64,000 nucleotides of DNA from assembly GCA_039881045.1 (NCBI GenBank), contig JAYWVB010000004.1, positions 744,001-808,000 on the forward strand. The letters run 5' to 3'. The translations under genes and the position numbers were made by a program. This DNA is from Chaetomium olivaceum. Its lineage: Eukaryota > Ascomycota > Sordariomycetes > Sordariales > Chaetomiaceae. The notes under the pieces are model-generated. The model worked only from the letters and a program-made list of their open reading frames with translations, did not search any database and was not told the DNA's origin. Shown here piece by piece: positions 10,194 through 22,455 of this stretch (positions are counted from its first letter, which is position 1; each line of letters opens with the position of its first letter).

Positions 10194-13081
10194 TTTGGTT
10201 AGTGAGCGTAAGCGGGCCGAAACCACGAGGTATGGAATAGTGAGGTAGAGTGTGAGAAGTGAACAAGCGTGGCAGACGTCGGGACGAGGCCTCTCAGCTC
10301 TGGCTTCCGCCCCATTGTATTTATCACGACTCGAACCCTGCGCCTGCGGCTGAGGTGACGAGCGGCTTGCAACGCCCCCATTCGGTTCGCGACCGCATTT
10401 GTCGAATTCCCTACTAGTTAGCCCACAGCTTTGTCGCTAGTTTAGCTTTTAGTTTGGCTCCTTCCCGAGTCAATATTCACCCCTGAGCGTCGAGATTGAC
10501 TGGCTCGACCGGTCTAGGCTCCACAGTTTGGGCCAGCCAGGGATTTTCCTTCGGCCCAGTGGATCGATCTTTGCATTAACCCGGTCGAGGCCCGCATCGA
10601 TCCCAAAGAACCGAGCAAGCTGAGGCAGGGCAAGGGGTAACTCGTCGCCCAGGCACGCCGGCGATCAACAACAAAGAGCGCGTGGACGCTCGAGAACGCT
10701 GGCGACCGCCGTCAGCCAGCAGGATAAGAAACATAGCATGCAGTCAAATAGCCACTGGTTCTGAGGAGCTCGGGGAGTTCCTCAGTAATCAATACAAGTC
10801 AGCATCTAGTTACTGCTAGCTCTGCTGATTGAGGCATCTGTTATCGTGAACCTTTTGCTTCATCGAGACTCTTTTCAGCATCTTCGTACGGTACCTTTTC
10901 GGCCTGAAGGCAAGGCCCGAAACTGCTCCGTTGGCGCCGTACACGGAAGGGAAAAGGCCTGGCTGAAGCGAGGGTGGGGAGGTGAATCTACCTTTCTTAC
11001 CGCCCATGGACTGAGCATCTACAAGGATGAAGGCCGTGACGATGGCAGAAGGATGACAAGGTCGACGATGGAGGAAGACGAAGATGGGAACACAAAATAT
11101 GCAGTCACTGCCTCGGCAAATCTCTCTCCGCCAGCGGCCATGTGATCCATCTCTGGCGCAGATCCTGAAGATATTCAGTCCATTCCTTCATGTCTTTCTA
11201 GATGAGCTCAAGGGCGAAGGGCTATCGAAATGTCCGGGCAAGTGTGCCCAAGAATGATACGTTGCAACAGAACGTGGCGGAGACGGGAGAACTCCGAAGG
11301 CATTCACGTGAGCAGAGAGTACATATGCTATATCTTGCTAGCTCGAGTAAACGGTATTATAGTGTTTCCCGTCCGGCCGGTCCACTTTGTTTTTAGAGCG
11401 CGAGGAGAACGAGCCTTTACGCCAGGTAGCTACATCCTTTAGTGGTCTAGCATCGATCGATGGTTAGAAGCTGTCATTGTTCAAATAAAAAGCCCCGGAT
11501 CTGAGATCACGAACGAGGATATGGAGGTTGGAACCCGGTATGTTAAAATTTAAAAGACGTTGACATTGGACCGGAGCGGGGCCTGTCCGGGTCGGCGGGC
11601 TCGGCGGTGTGTGGCCGGGCCGGGATGCCGTGGCTGTTGTGGCCGGCGACCGGCCCGAGGTCGGGCTGACAGCAATTTCGTGCGTCGTGATGAGTGGCAA
11701 TGGCTGCCGGCAAGACGGCTGAAGACCTGAGATGGGCTCTGTTTCTGGCGTCAGCTTCAACTCGTGTCCGTGCAAAAGAATGATCAGCTGGGATGATGTT
11801 GTTTGTTTTGCTCTCCAGCTGAAGACAAGGGAGTCAGTCCTGCTTTTAGAGGTAGGAGACCAATGTTGAATCAAGCTTCGTGAAAGTCGGAGAGCGCGAA
11901 ATTGATTGAACGGACTGCGCCCCTCTCATTTGTTTCTGTGCCATGATGTTTAGGTACCTACCCTTCATTCGTCCGTCCCGCGATGAGGCTGCGGCTCGTA
12001 CTTTGTATTTGGGGCTGGACAAACAACATCAGTTGAGATGGTCAACGGCAGAGTGGAGTTGTTACTTTCTTCTGTACGACCTGTACATAATACAGACTTC
12101 TAGAGACTTGAGCGGCTGTCGGAACTCAGCTGTGCATTTGACAGTTCGGCAAGAAGTCTCCTTCTCATTGGTGACTCCGGAAGCGAGACGACGGAAAGGG
12201 GGGATCACCTAAAGAGAAAGCGGCGCAAATCATGCACAGCACGATTCGCACATCTCGCCGAGTTACCTGATACGCGCCGTTGTCTCGGGCCTGAAGCTAC
12301 CTCGCCGCTTCTCATATGTCGGGCTCGAGACCTTTCGTTTCGCTTGCCCGTCTGCTACACCCTTTCTGTGCCGGATCCCGCTCGTCCTAGTGTATGGAGT
12401 TTCTTTTTGACCTATGTCTACTTAGTCTCACTCCCTTGTCATCCTCGGTAAGGATTCTGTGTATGAATAAACAATGCTCAGGCCCCTCGATCCTTGCTTA
12501 AAACAGTTAAACCCTGCTAGACCTTATCTCATCGAGCATCCTCCCTCGGTATCGCTGTCGCGAGGTACGACTGGGTTAGGCTATCCTCGCTTGAAGCACT
12601 GGAATCCTAAAGATTGTCAAAAGTTAGGCTGTTTGGAATCTTTCGCAACATGGCTCTATCGTTGAAGTAGTTGAGTTGCTGTTGCTTTTTGCAGCGAGGA
12701 ATAGTCAACTATGGGTGGGACACTGACACATGACCCTGACACTTACGCTGTTAAAAATAGGTTAGATAGCCTTGGATAACGTCATATCACCTCGGAATAG
12801 TTGGCAATTAATAAGTTCAACGAATAATTCTATCTACCCGGGCCCCCGAGATATCCAGGATTAATCCCGATATTTAAATTATAACAAAAGTACTGGGAGC
12901 CCAGTAAGGGAAATTGACGTCTCTGATTACCTACCTAGGTAGGTGGTTAACCTGTGCTGACTTGTTATCTTTTCAAAGGCACCAAACTCCCATATGATCT
13001 GCTCTTGGTCCAGGAGAAGAAGGAGCACTATTCATATTCCCAGAAGAATATTTGAATCCTACGGGTACCTAGGTACCGAGG
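10194..13081. other. Long intergenic region, no supported gene
   Basis: 2.9 kb upstream of the Ser/Thr-rich gene. Short open frames (for example 10846-11145, 11464-11874, 12474-12665) show no recognisable protein and overlap frames on the other strand. The last 400 bases are AT-rich and lead into the second MITE. The proximal part (10194-10700) presumably holds the promoter of the minus-strand gene. Confidence 0.45.
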
Positions 13082-13307
13082 CACCCCATAGGCAAAAAAG
13101 GCCGGCCTCCAAGTGTAATTAAAAGCCCGATTTGTACGAACGAAATAACATTGCCGAAAGTCTAAAGAAGGCCATTCTACTCAATTTACAATTCTTTTAC
13201 TCGGTTTCTATTTTCTTATCCTTTTCTCTCCATCTCTTATTGTTCTTATTTATTTTACACAAACTTATTTTCTTTTGGAGTTCGGCTTTTCTTTTGGCCA
13301 GAGGGTG
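13082..13307. mobile_element. MITE copy 2 (Fot1/Pogo-type TIRs)
   Basis: This 226-bp element has terminal inverted repeats: CACCCCATAGGCAAAAAAGG at the left, and a right end (CTTTTGGCCAGAGGGTG) whose reverse complement matches it. TA dinucleotides lie exactly six bases outside both CACCC/GGGTG ends (13074-13075 and 13314-13315), consistent with the TA target duplication of Tc1/mariner-type elements. The interior has no coding capacity and is AT-rich. It aligns with copies at 3640 and 62749. Confidence 0.75.
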
Positions 13308-13315
13308 CTAGATTA

Positions 13316-13860
13316 CCCTACTCCGTCGACGACTTCGCCCGGACCACTGTATGGATAAATATCTAGAACATCACGTATAGAAATGCCGAGGTCGCGCATA
13401 AACGAGTGCTGGTCGCCGAGAAGGGCTGGGATCTCCGCTGCGTTGGCGAGTGGCCTGGTTGGGGGTAGATGAGGGCGTCGATGCGGGCTGCGTCAATTTC
13501 TTTTGTCGCGGCGTTTGGTTTTGGCCGCTTAGAAGCTCCAACTGACTTCGAGCTTGGCTTGACTGCTCTGAAGAGTCCTTTGGGTAGAGTCTGCCTTCCC
13601 CTTAGGCTGATCATTCTAGAAAGAGGTCACGGGTGGGCGAGACGGGGACCAATAACTGATCATTTTGAGCTGAGCAGCGACAGCAGTAACACCTGGCGAG
13701 GAAGTCCCGAGGAGGGAAGCAATGATCAGGTAGGGAACACGATCTCCCAATATTTCCAATATCTGCCACGCCGAACCAGATCCCAAAGAACACAGAATTA
13801 ACCAAAGAAAGTCCAATATAAACCTGCCACATGCCATCAGAACAAATCAGACCCAACCAA
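13316..13860 (-). pseudogene. Decayed coding-like sequence, family unknown
   Basis: On the minus strand two stretches look like protein but sit in different frames without usable splice sites. One (about 13616-13837) has 'LGDRVPYLIIASLLGT'. The other (13316-13500) ends in 'LGISIRDVLDIYPYSGP' before a TAA, next to a piece reading 'IDALIYPQ' in another frame. The layout fits a gene remnant left beside the MITE. The 'DALIYP' block recalls amidase-family enzymes, but this is too weak to name it. Confidence 0.3.
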
Positions 13861-13886
13861 ATTCCCGCCGTAGCTCAACAGTACTA

Positions 13887-14323
13887 TTAGGCGCCCTAAA
13901 TTAAACCCCAAAAGTCAGCATCCATTCCAGCACATGACCCCTAGCGCTAAAGCGTTGAAGCTCAGACAAGGCAGTACTCACATAGTCGCATGTCCGCTGG
14001 CATTGCTTGCCGTTGACCTTCTCGACACAGACACCCCAGCGGCAGATGCCGTTCCCCTTGCAGGGGTTGGTGTCGCTGCAGTAGGCCTTGCCGGAGCAGT
14101 AGTCGGCATTCTTGTACCGGACGCAGTGGTTGTCCTGGGCCGGCCAGTCGGCGAAGTTGTGGCAATAGTAGCCGTGGGCGCCCTGGCTGCGGCCCCAGTC
14201 GGTGTAGGGGTCACAGCTGGTGTTGTCGTCCCGTGCGACGATGGAGCCGTCGGCGGGGAAGGCCGGGGCAGGAGAGCCGAGGGCGACGGGGAGGACGAGG
14301 GCGAGGATGGTGAAAGCCTTCAT
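13887..14323 (-). CDS. Small cysteine-rich secreted protein (116 aa)
   Basis: Exon 1 is 13982-14323. A strong GTGAGT donor follows codon TAT, with a branch-like GCTGAC and an acceptor at 13896. The last exon is only 9 nt (13887-13895, Gly-Ala-stop). The product begins MKAFTILALVLPVALGSPAP, a clear signal peptide, and has ten cysteines over about 80 residues, including paired spacings 'YCSGKAYCSD' and 'CKGNGICRWGVC'. Size, secretion signal and cysteine density are those of fungal small secreted proteins, some of which are effectors or antimicrobial proteins. No family is recognised. If the intron were retained, translation would continue 29 codons past the donor into a different tail. Confidence 0.72.
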
Positions 14324-15997
14324 TGTGGTAATTGGGCTGGGGTGAAGAGGTGTGTGGGTGTATGAGTGTTGAGTGCAAGAGCTGGAGCTGGAGCTGTGAT
14401 GGTTTGGAGTGATGATGGGATGCTCTGGAATGTTTGATGGGAAGGGCTCGGACGGTCTTATAAGCCAGAGTCTGGGGAGGGTTGTGACTGAGGATAAGTT
14501 GGCACTATTCTTCGTCTCAGACTCTTCCCTGAGCGACGGCCGCATGGGGACAGGCCAATTCCAATCACTATTGCGCCGCGTGGCGAGCTAGGACCCTAGG
14601 GCCGACGGCTGACTGCCATCAGAACGACAACCCCAATTTTCTGCAGTGAAGGATAGGCCCATACGTGAAGCCGTCGCGGTTCCTGCCAGCGGCAGGATAC
14701 GGTCTCGCCTTCCAACACCTGCTCTAGCGTTCTTTGTCTCGTAGGTTGGTGCGTGGAAAATGTCGGGCTGAAGCGTAGGCGGCCTAGCTCCTCGTATTGG
14801 CAACGCCACTGGCCGCCATAGCCAGATGTAGACATAGTAAAAACGAATCGGAACTATGTGGCGCGGCACACATGGTCATCACTTACGGCACTATCCAACA
14901 TGATGACTTTGACTTACAGCCCAGCAAGACAACAAGGTTATCCTTGGGCTCCAATCAGCCCGAGAATGTCTTGCTTGCACCCTGAAGGCCTAGACCCGAC
15001 AGACTGCATTAGCCCACTCCATGTCCCGGTCGGCGGCGTCCACTAACGCTCATCCACGGCATTCACCGCAAAAGAGCTGTGTCTGTCGGCAAAATTAGAT
15101 TAGGGAAGGGTACTCGCTGGAACTTCTTCCTTAGCGCTGGCTGGCTCGACGAATTTCGAGTCCTTGCGAGACTTTTTGTCCACGCCCTCTTCTTGATGGA
15201 CAACAGTACGTAGTTATTGTGCTAACACATTTTATTTTACCAGCAAAGCCAAGCAGGCTTCAAGTTGAGATACCAACTTTAGCACTCCTCGCTGTACTGG
15301 ACGGAAGGGAAAGAAAGTAATGTTGATTGGAGATGTTGTCCACTCTGTGAGCGGGTTCATCCATACCAGTTGACAATTCATTCTCACAGCAAATCAGAAA
15401 GATGTTCCAACCACGAGGCAAGGTGCACGTCAAACTTTCGAAGACGCCGCCGCTGTTAGTGTATTCTCGGACAACACTAAGGCGGATCTTTCAGCTCCCT
15501 TGCAACTGTTCCAAGATTTCCGCCGCAAAAGGGGAGCTCCCATACATGCTACATCAGATGTCCTTCTTGGTAAAGAAAACGGGATGAACGAGAAGAGAAC
15601 TCGGCCTCCCAGAGACTTCCATCAGCCAGCAGAGCAGTTCAATCAATCGTTAGGAAGGTACCTATCAGTCTCTAGAATGTCTTTACTCGGCTTACTCGTC
15701 TTGGAAACCACCGGCGCGCTCTGCAGTCGACGGTGCTGAGAATGGCCATTTGACAGGACTCCTCGGTAAACCTGTAACTGTTGAACAGGGCGTCGGGGCA
15801 AGAATTGCATTCTAATTACGGTACGACCGACGTCTCCGTAAACATGACAACCCTCCACATTGAGCTCGCCGATGGGGCCCTGTGGGATTCGGTCGTTGCT
15901 GCGAAACTGATTTCAACTTCTTCAAAGAGTGATCGTTCTCCTATCATGAGTGCAAAATTAAGACGAAGAGAAAAGTGTATTTGGTATTAAGTAAGGT
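14324..15997. other. Intergenic, no supported gene
   Basis: About 1.7 kb. The first 200 bases upstream of the secreted-protein start contain a TATA-like TTATAAG on the minus strand near 14457, a plausible promoter. The rest shows only short random-looking open frames. Confidence 0.45.
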
Positions 15998-16204
15998 ATG
16001 GTAGTGTGGTGTTTGGCCCCACCGCTGACTCGAAGATGGGAGAGAGCTGGAATTCGAACGCGACGGGACTTTTACTCTGTTCTGCACGGTATTGATCCTG
16101 CAACAGCACGGCTCACGAGGAGGGTCCTGGGATGGCTGATGGACTCAGGAAGGCTGCCGATGTACAGTTTGGCTAGGAGGCTCGAGCTGGAAGCGGCGGC
16201 CTAA
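15998..16204 (+). pseudogene. Possible 3' remnant of a non-LTR retrotransposon ORF
   Basis: An isolated 68-codon frame contains 'RRDFYSVLHGIDPATARLTR' and 'WLMDSGRLPMYSLARRLE'. This resembles the extreme C-terminus of Tad-type LINE reverse-transcriptase polyproteins (a '...RFM..SGRL.QF..A' tail). A GC-rich hairpin (CTCCTTCGGAGGCCAGGGGGCCTCC-like, 16210-16236) follows it. Nothing upstream continues the polyprotein, so at most this is a 5'-truncated fossil. Confidence 0.3.
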
Positions 16205-16861
16205 CACGCCCCTCCTTCGGAGGCCAGGGGGCCTCCTCTCTTTGTATTCGCAGGCTCACACACGTGTACTTTCCTTGAAAATTGGTATGGGTTTTTCATC
16301 CGGCCTGTGAGGGCGCGGTTTTCCTGTACAGTAAATAGCTGAGGGTCCGGCACGCCTTAGGGCACAGCGGAGTATGAACAATAATATTAAGTAAGGTAGA
16401 TAGTTATTTCATCACCGAGCAAGTTGGTACGTATGAGGGTATAAATTACGAATACAGGTCACGGATCACTCGTCGTGGGGTGGGTAAATTACAAACGTTG
16501 TGCTCGGCATCTTCAACCTGCGCTGCGGTATTGCCAGGTTTTGAATCTGTCGGATTTTACCAAAGCACAGCCAGCATTGAGCCAACTTCGTCGGAGCAAA
16601 TCGAAGTCGATACACCGCCCGCGGTAGACTCCATCCATGCTCTACGGTCCTTAGAAAGAAGCTCGCACGATTCCGTCGATTTTCCACGCGCTGGTTCTTC
16701 CGGGCTCGCCAGGCAGCAGCAGCCGCTGCTCATCGCAGATCCATCCTTCAATTTCAAAAACGAATTGCGATCTATTTGCGATGTGTAACCCTCATTGAAA
16801 GAACTATCCGAACCAAAAACACAACCCAACGTTGCATGCAATTCCAGATCTCGGAGTTAAC
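16205..16861. other. Intergenic / upstream of the 16862 gene
   Basis: No supported gene. Presumably holds the promoter and 5' leader of the gene starting at 16862. Confidence 0.4.
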
Positions 16862-18169
16862 ATGCCTCGACAACTCCCATGGAAGGTCGGCATCGGCGCT
16901 TCAAAGCAGACGTCATCATCTCGTCCCAAAGCCGCAGCGAGCCCTGCGCCCGCTGCCAGCCGCAGTCCTGCACCATCTCACCGCCACACTCCGACGCGCA
17001 AAACAGAGCCGACACCAGATAGGTCCAGGAAGCCAAGGCGCAGTTTAGGGCTTACTCCCGGTATATTCATCTCAGCAACGTCTCTTGGCGGGTGGAAGCG
17101 AGGCTAATCTCAGCTTCTCAGCCCGGACACCATCCACTTCCCCTCCGCCGGAGCCGCTGAAGGAAGAGTATGTCTTAGCCCCGGTTCGATCCAGCGGTGA
17201 TACCGGCTAACAGCCGATAGGCTCATGATTGAAGGGGTTGCTCACGATGACCAGTATCGCATGGTTGAAGATGAGTTCCGTGCCGTGGCAGGGGATTTCA
17301 CACGTCACCTCCACGCCGCCGAGTATCAGCGACTGAAAGGATTAGCCAAGTCGCGGAACTCCGAGACCATCGAGAACATATCACGGCCCGTTACTGGGGA
17401 GATGACAGACATCGTGAAACGGCGCCATGCTGCTCTTGACACAGCCTCTAAGCAGCGCCAGGGCATCGCTAAAACCCTGGGTAAGCGGGCTGGCAGGAAC
17501 GAGTCGGACGAGGAAGCGTCAGCCCGGCGGCCGGCTACATCGCTCCAGGGGTTGATGGAAAGCCCGAGAAAACAGACTGTGCCATTAACCTCGCTAGTCA
17601 GATCACGACCGGGTTCGAGCTACCGGAGTACCGTAGATGCCACCCCGTCTCGGCGCCGTCCGAGTGGGCAAGCAGCGCGGACGATGGTGCGGAGCAGCAG
17701 CATGGATATGTCTAATCGGGCAACTGTAGTGCCGTCCAGAAGGCCCTCCACAAGGATTGAGCAAAGAAGTACCTCGGGCTCCGACGAAGATGATGACCTT
17801 GACGGCCGACCTTCCTGGTCACGGAAACCCGCTAGGGGATTGCCGTGTCCGGAAAAGGCCGAGAAACCGCCCATTCGACGTGCACCGCCAGCCTCAACGC
17901 CACAGTCGAGGACAACAACTGAGACTAGCGACATGAGCAATCCATTTCTAAAAGCCGGGACCGTACGGCTCCAAACCCTAGCCGAGGAAACATCTACAAC
18001 ACAGCAAGTCGCCCCTCCCAAGGACGAGGACGAAGACGACGACTTTTTCGCCAGATTGCGAGCTCGGAGGGCAGAACAACGGAAGCGGCGCGAGACAAAA
18101 GCCCAAGATAGTAACACCAAGACGTCAGAAACCAATGCGGCGGCGATCAACTCGATTCCCTTCATGTAA
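16862..18169 (+). CDS. Conserved fungal protein, low-complexity, function unknown (397 aa)
   Basis: Three exons (16862-17060, 17122-17167, 17221-18169) join to 397 residues. The start context is AACATGCCTCG, and introns have GTATAT/GTATGT donors. Exons 1 and 2 encode a Pro/Ser/Arg-rich basic N-terminus. Exon 3 begins with a helical segment ('IEGVAHDDQYRMVEDEFRAV', then 'LHAAEYQRLKGLAKSRNSET') that looks like the conserved core. A disordered Ser/Arg/Thr-rich region follows, with an acidic patch and a charged coiled-coil-like 'FFARLRARRAEQRKRRE' near the end. Similar proteins occur as 'hypothetical' in Sordariomycetes. Composition suggests a nuclear or chromatin- or RNA-associated protein, which is inference. 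It is convergent with the TauD gene, with 120 bp between stops. Confidence 0.78.
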
Positions 18170-18289
18170 CAACAGACAGACAGACAGAAAGTCCGAACTA
18201 CACATATCACACACCCGAAGCCCAGTCAAGCCCACCCCAGCCCCATCCAGCCCAATCCGAACCCCCCAAACCAAAACCGATCAGACCAA

Positions 18290-19691
18290 TCAACCCTCAA
18301 ACGGCGTCTCGAACGGCCGCTCCGCCTGCGGCGTTATGCGGGCCAGGTGGCGGCGCTGCCCGTCGCTCCAGTCGACGAGCGCCGAGTGCTGTGTGACGCG
18401 GTTGTCCCACACCACCACCGTGCGCGCCTCCCACCTGACGCGCGCCTGGAAGTCGGCCCCGTACGCGAGGTGGTCGTACAGGAATTTCAGGAGCGCGTCC
18501 GATTCTTCTTTTTTGAGGCCCACGATGTCGCGCGTGACTGTGGTGCATGGGCGTGTCAGTTTTATGTTTTATGCCAGTTATGAAGGGGGGACGGGGGTTG
18601 CTGGGTAACACATAGGGGGAGGGAGGTGGGAGTAGGATGATGGGGAGAGAAACATACACTGCGGGTTAACGTAGATCGCCTTCTCGCCCGTCACCGGATG
18701 CGTGCGCACAATCGGGTGCTCATTAATGACCGGCTCACGGCGCTGCACGCCCCCACGCGCAAGACTCGCGGCCGCCTGCTCGACTGCAGAGTGCGTCGCG
18801 CGCAGGCCGTGGAGGCGCTGCTGGAAGAGCGGGCTGAGGCGGCGGTAGGCCTCGGCCGCGTCGGCGAAGAGCGTGTCGCCCCCCGTCGCCGGCCGGTCCA
18901 GCACGTACAGGAAGGTCGTGCCGGGCGGTTGCTGCTCGTAGGATACGTCCGAATGCCACGCTACGGACGAGGTCCGCTTCGCGAAGAAGGCCTCCGCGCT
19001 CGTGTCCCCTGCGCCCCGGTGCACGAGGTGGATCTCGGGGTAGCCCTCGGGCGCGCCGGAGGTGGGGTGGATGTGGTGGCTGTTTGGGGGGTTTGGTGGT
19101 TAGTCCCTGTTTCTTTTGGGATCGGGTTGCCACTGCCGGTGATGCGAGCACAGTGATGGGGAACATGAACACCTACCGGCCAAAGTACGACCCGTACTCG
19201 AGAGCCTCCTCAATGGGGAGGTCGGCAAAGTCCTGGTCGCGAAAGGCGACCACCTTGCGCTCGGCAACAAACCGCGCCAGCTCGTCCTTGCCGGCCTTGG
19301 TGAGCGTCGACAGCTGAATGCCGCGGACCTCGGTGCCGATGGTCGGCGTAAGGTTCGTCACTGTCACCGCGCCGTCCGGCAGCAGGTTCGGGTACGAGGG
19401 GTCGGCGTCCTTGCCGTGTTCTGTGTGCTCGAACGGCTGGAGTGGCGGGTACTTTTGCGTGCGGTCCCAGGTCGGGAGGTAGTGCGGGTACTGGGCAAGT
19501 TAGCGGGCGTTTGTGTGGTAAACTTTGGAGGTGCTATCAACGTTGGCTGCCTTGTGGCCCTTCAATCCCGCTTCGCCTTCCGCATCATACTTTGTCGCGG
19601 CCAGCTCCTTATACGGGCCGGCGGCTTGGAGCTTGAGGGTGGTCACATCTGGGACCGTGACGGTTTCGACTTCGACTGCGGAGGGCGCCAT
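18290..19691 (-). CDS. TauD/TfdA-family Fe(II)/2-oxoglutarate dioxygenase
   Basis: Four exons (19542-19691, 19177-19490, 18658-19079, 18290-18537) join in phase to 377 residues. The fold is recognised from 'YPHYLPTWD', 'GTEVRGIQLS' and 'VVAFRDQDFADLPI' in the N-terminal half. The Fe-binding H-x-D is in 'WHSDVSYEQQPPG', the distal His in 'NRVTQHSALVDW', and the 2-oxoglutarate-binding Arg in 'HLARITPQ'. This fungal subgroup is usually annotated as alpha-ketoglutarate-dependent sulfonate/taurine dioxygenase: it would hydroxylate a sulfonate so that sulfite is released, using O2 and 2-oxoglutarate. Exact substrate is not visible. Length is normal and all ligands are present. The third intron is placed at GTATGT (18657) because this restores the 'NPQFTR' reading. 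Confidence 0.88.
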
Positions 19692-22455
19692 GTTTAGCGA
19701 TGTTGGTCTGGCAAGTCGTTTGAATTAAGAATCTCGCTTATTCGGATGTCTCAGACGCCTCCAGAAACCCGGCCGCCGGCTCCTTTATAACCTCTCGGCA
19801 ACGTCATCCCACGCCGACACGACCTGCGGGGTCGGAGCTTTGAGAATGGCAAGCAACATGGATGAAATTGCGCGAGCTCCTTCTGTCCCAATCACAGCCG
19901 GCGCAAAGTGAGGTCCTCCCGTATAGTTGCCGATCTGGGCAAGAGAGCTGGTTCCGGCCGGAGGGGTCCGATCTGATAACCACGCGACTGCTCCACAACC
20001 CGCAACGGCGGCAGGCAGTTTCGCGGGTTTAGGACGGAGCATGGGCGCGAGCGTTGATATGTTGCGGATTTACTGGTACGTCGGGGACCTCCGTTGCGGG
20101 TTGGTGGTGATGCTAGACGCGGAGTGGATCGCGTCATCGCGTCTTGGGAGGTTTCTACTGCTCCGGTTGTACGTGTGTCCACACACTCGGGTAGCATGTG
20201 CGTGGACCCCCATGTGGTTTGCCGTGGGGAAGGAGAGCACGCCATAGACTTGCGAAAGCGAACTGGTATCCAAGTCTGGTTGAGCCTATATAGAAGGACG
20301 GAGATAAGCTATATTTGAAAGAAGGCATGGGGGTTTGGCGACGTGTATCGTTGGTTGAGTCCGAGTCTCCGATAACGCCGGCTCATAAGCAGAGTTATTA
20401 TCATTCGATTATGGATTACATTACATCGTGAAAAGTCAATAGTCCCGGTATCGGGTTTCAAAGTTTAATATTCACCCGGTGTTCCCATCACCCTTAGCAC
20501 TATACTTCCGATGGCTTGTACTGTAGGCTGAGTTAAGCTGGAGCATTAAGGTAAGGCGCAAAAATATATTAGTTGTCATCGGTCAAAGGACTGTCACGTA
20601 ATTGCATTAAATCACCTAACGTATCCCTTTCCATTCCTTTCTGCTGTCTGCGGCTTCCGTTTTTCTTTCCCAGCTTTCTATTCTTATGCCATTCCTCTTG
20701 ATCTCTTTCCCTTTCGCATCCCAGAATACGGCATTTCAAGAAACAGAATCGAAAAGAGTAGCTGATAAACCTGAACTCGGTACATGTGCATACATGAACA
20801 GTATTACTCTCAAGGCCCCCGTTCGTCCCATGTGCCCCGCAGACCAAACAAGATTAGCCACACTTCTAAAGAAGAGGGCGACCGCCCGTATCTAGGCAGG
20901 TGCTACCTCTACGCCAACCTTGCTCATCAGTGTGGGACCAAAATCTACGACGGGCTTGGGTATGGGCTAGCCGAGGATTACGCTTGCATGTATGTACATG
21001 TACATGACCGACATTCACTACAGCCGCGAGGCCGCCGCATACGAGAACAATGCCTGGCGCTGTCAGGACCACATTAAACCGCAATATTATAGGCTATGAA
21101 CCTCTCGTTTCCCGTCGGCGCGTCATCATCCCGTCCGGATGACCTTGAATGAGTACATCGATGCGACTCCCTGCTTGAGCTCGTCTTACGGGCACTGCCA
21201 GACAATGAAATGAAACCCAACGCTATCGTTTACTCCCTCCTTCCACCGAGGAGAAGCGCCCCGAAGTATCGGCTCGTCTGATCGAAGCAGAGACGACCAT
21301 TTGGTGGTATGCCGGCGTGGAACATAACGAGTTCTAGCTACAAAACTGCCTAATGTCTCGGCCACCGCAGGTATGCCTCTGCGTGTGGTCTCAGCCGAGT
21401 TCAATCTTGCGCATGTCATGAAGCTCTTAGAGAGCGGACGGTGACAGTTGGCCGAGCAGGGACCCAACGCTCTGTTAATATCGCCGATTCAGCGCTACTG
21501 GTCAGGCAGCAAGTTCAGTCGCGGCTTGCCCTTCAACGGGTGAATCCCACAGAGCTGGTGTTTGGTTAGCAACGTCAACCACGAGCGGGCGCTGGGGTAT
21601 CTCGGCGTTTGATAGAAAGGTTCACCCAACTATGTACCAGCTATGGGACACGTTTCTGAAAAGTCGAGCGGCTGCGAAAGCGTGGGCGACATCTTGCCGA
21701 AGAAATCACGGCCTAGTGATGTAGGCCAGAGGACAGGGCAAAGCTGATGCCGAAGAAATAGGACATAGTCGATAGACGGGGAAACTGAAGCAGGCGGTAG
21801 AGGTAGAGACTGCTGTTTATCTTCAGCAATGTGGCTTAGTTCCGAGTTGCATCTGTCCTTAGTGTTCAGTTCCGGTCGATCTCTGGTTCTTAGCCCGCTT
21901 AACCATAGCTCTACCGGCCCTATTGCGGAGCCTCGCCACGATTCCCAGGGAGCCATCGACTTGCCATTTGTCAGTGCCGTGTCCCGGTCGTTCCTACGTC
22001 GGATATACGAAGTATTAAGGCGCAGTATTTCGTACTTAGCCCAAAAACCAGTCCGCTCTACGAGTCGGCGTTACTAATAACACCCGACCGGCAAGGGGAA
22101 ATGAATGAACGCGCGTCGAGTAAAGCAGGACAGAAAATGGGCCTAAAGACGTAGCTCTGCTCCACAGTTACCATGGATGATCATGGATCCGATTTCCAAA
22201 AATGCACCGGCGCTCCGTGGCCATACCCTAGCTCCCACATTCCGAAGACCAGGGTTCTACATGGTGACGGCGTGGGACTACAATAAGCCGCGATCCAATA
22301 GGATCGTGCTTCATTCCAGACATATATCTTGATGGCCTCACTTTTGTTCACAGCTGAAGCCAATTTATGAGGCCAGGTCCTGGAGACTTCAAAGCCCAGC
22401 TTCTACCTGTCATCTGTCTCCCATCATCATTCGTTTCCAAGCACCGGCCGGCAAC
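19692..22455. other. Long intergenic region, no supported gene
   Basis: 2.8 kb between the TauD start and the tannase start, so it contains two divergent promoters. Open frames at 19785-20042 (-) and 21630-21956 (-) show no recognisable motif. Unique AT-rich sequence lies at about 20330-20560. Confidence 0.45.

Noticed and set aside
17184..17197. tRNA B-box-like GGTTCGATCC
   Set aside because: It lies inside a 53-nt intron of the 16862 gene and has no A box, acceptor stem or anticodon arm around it.
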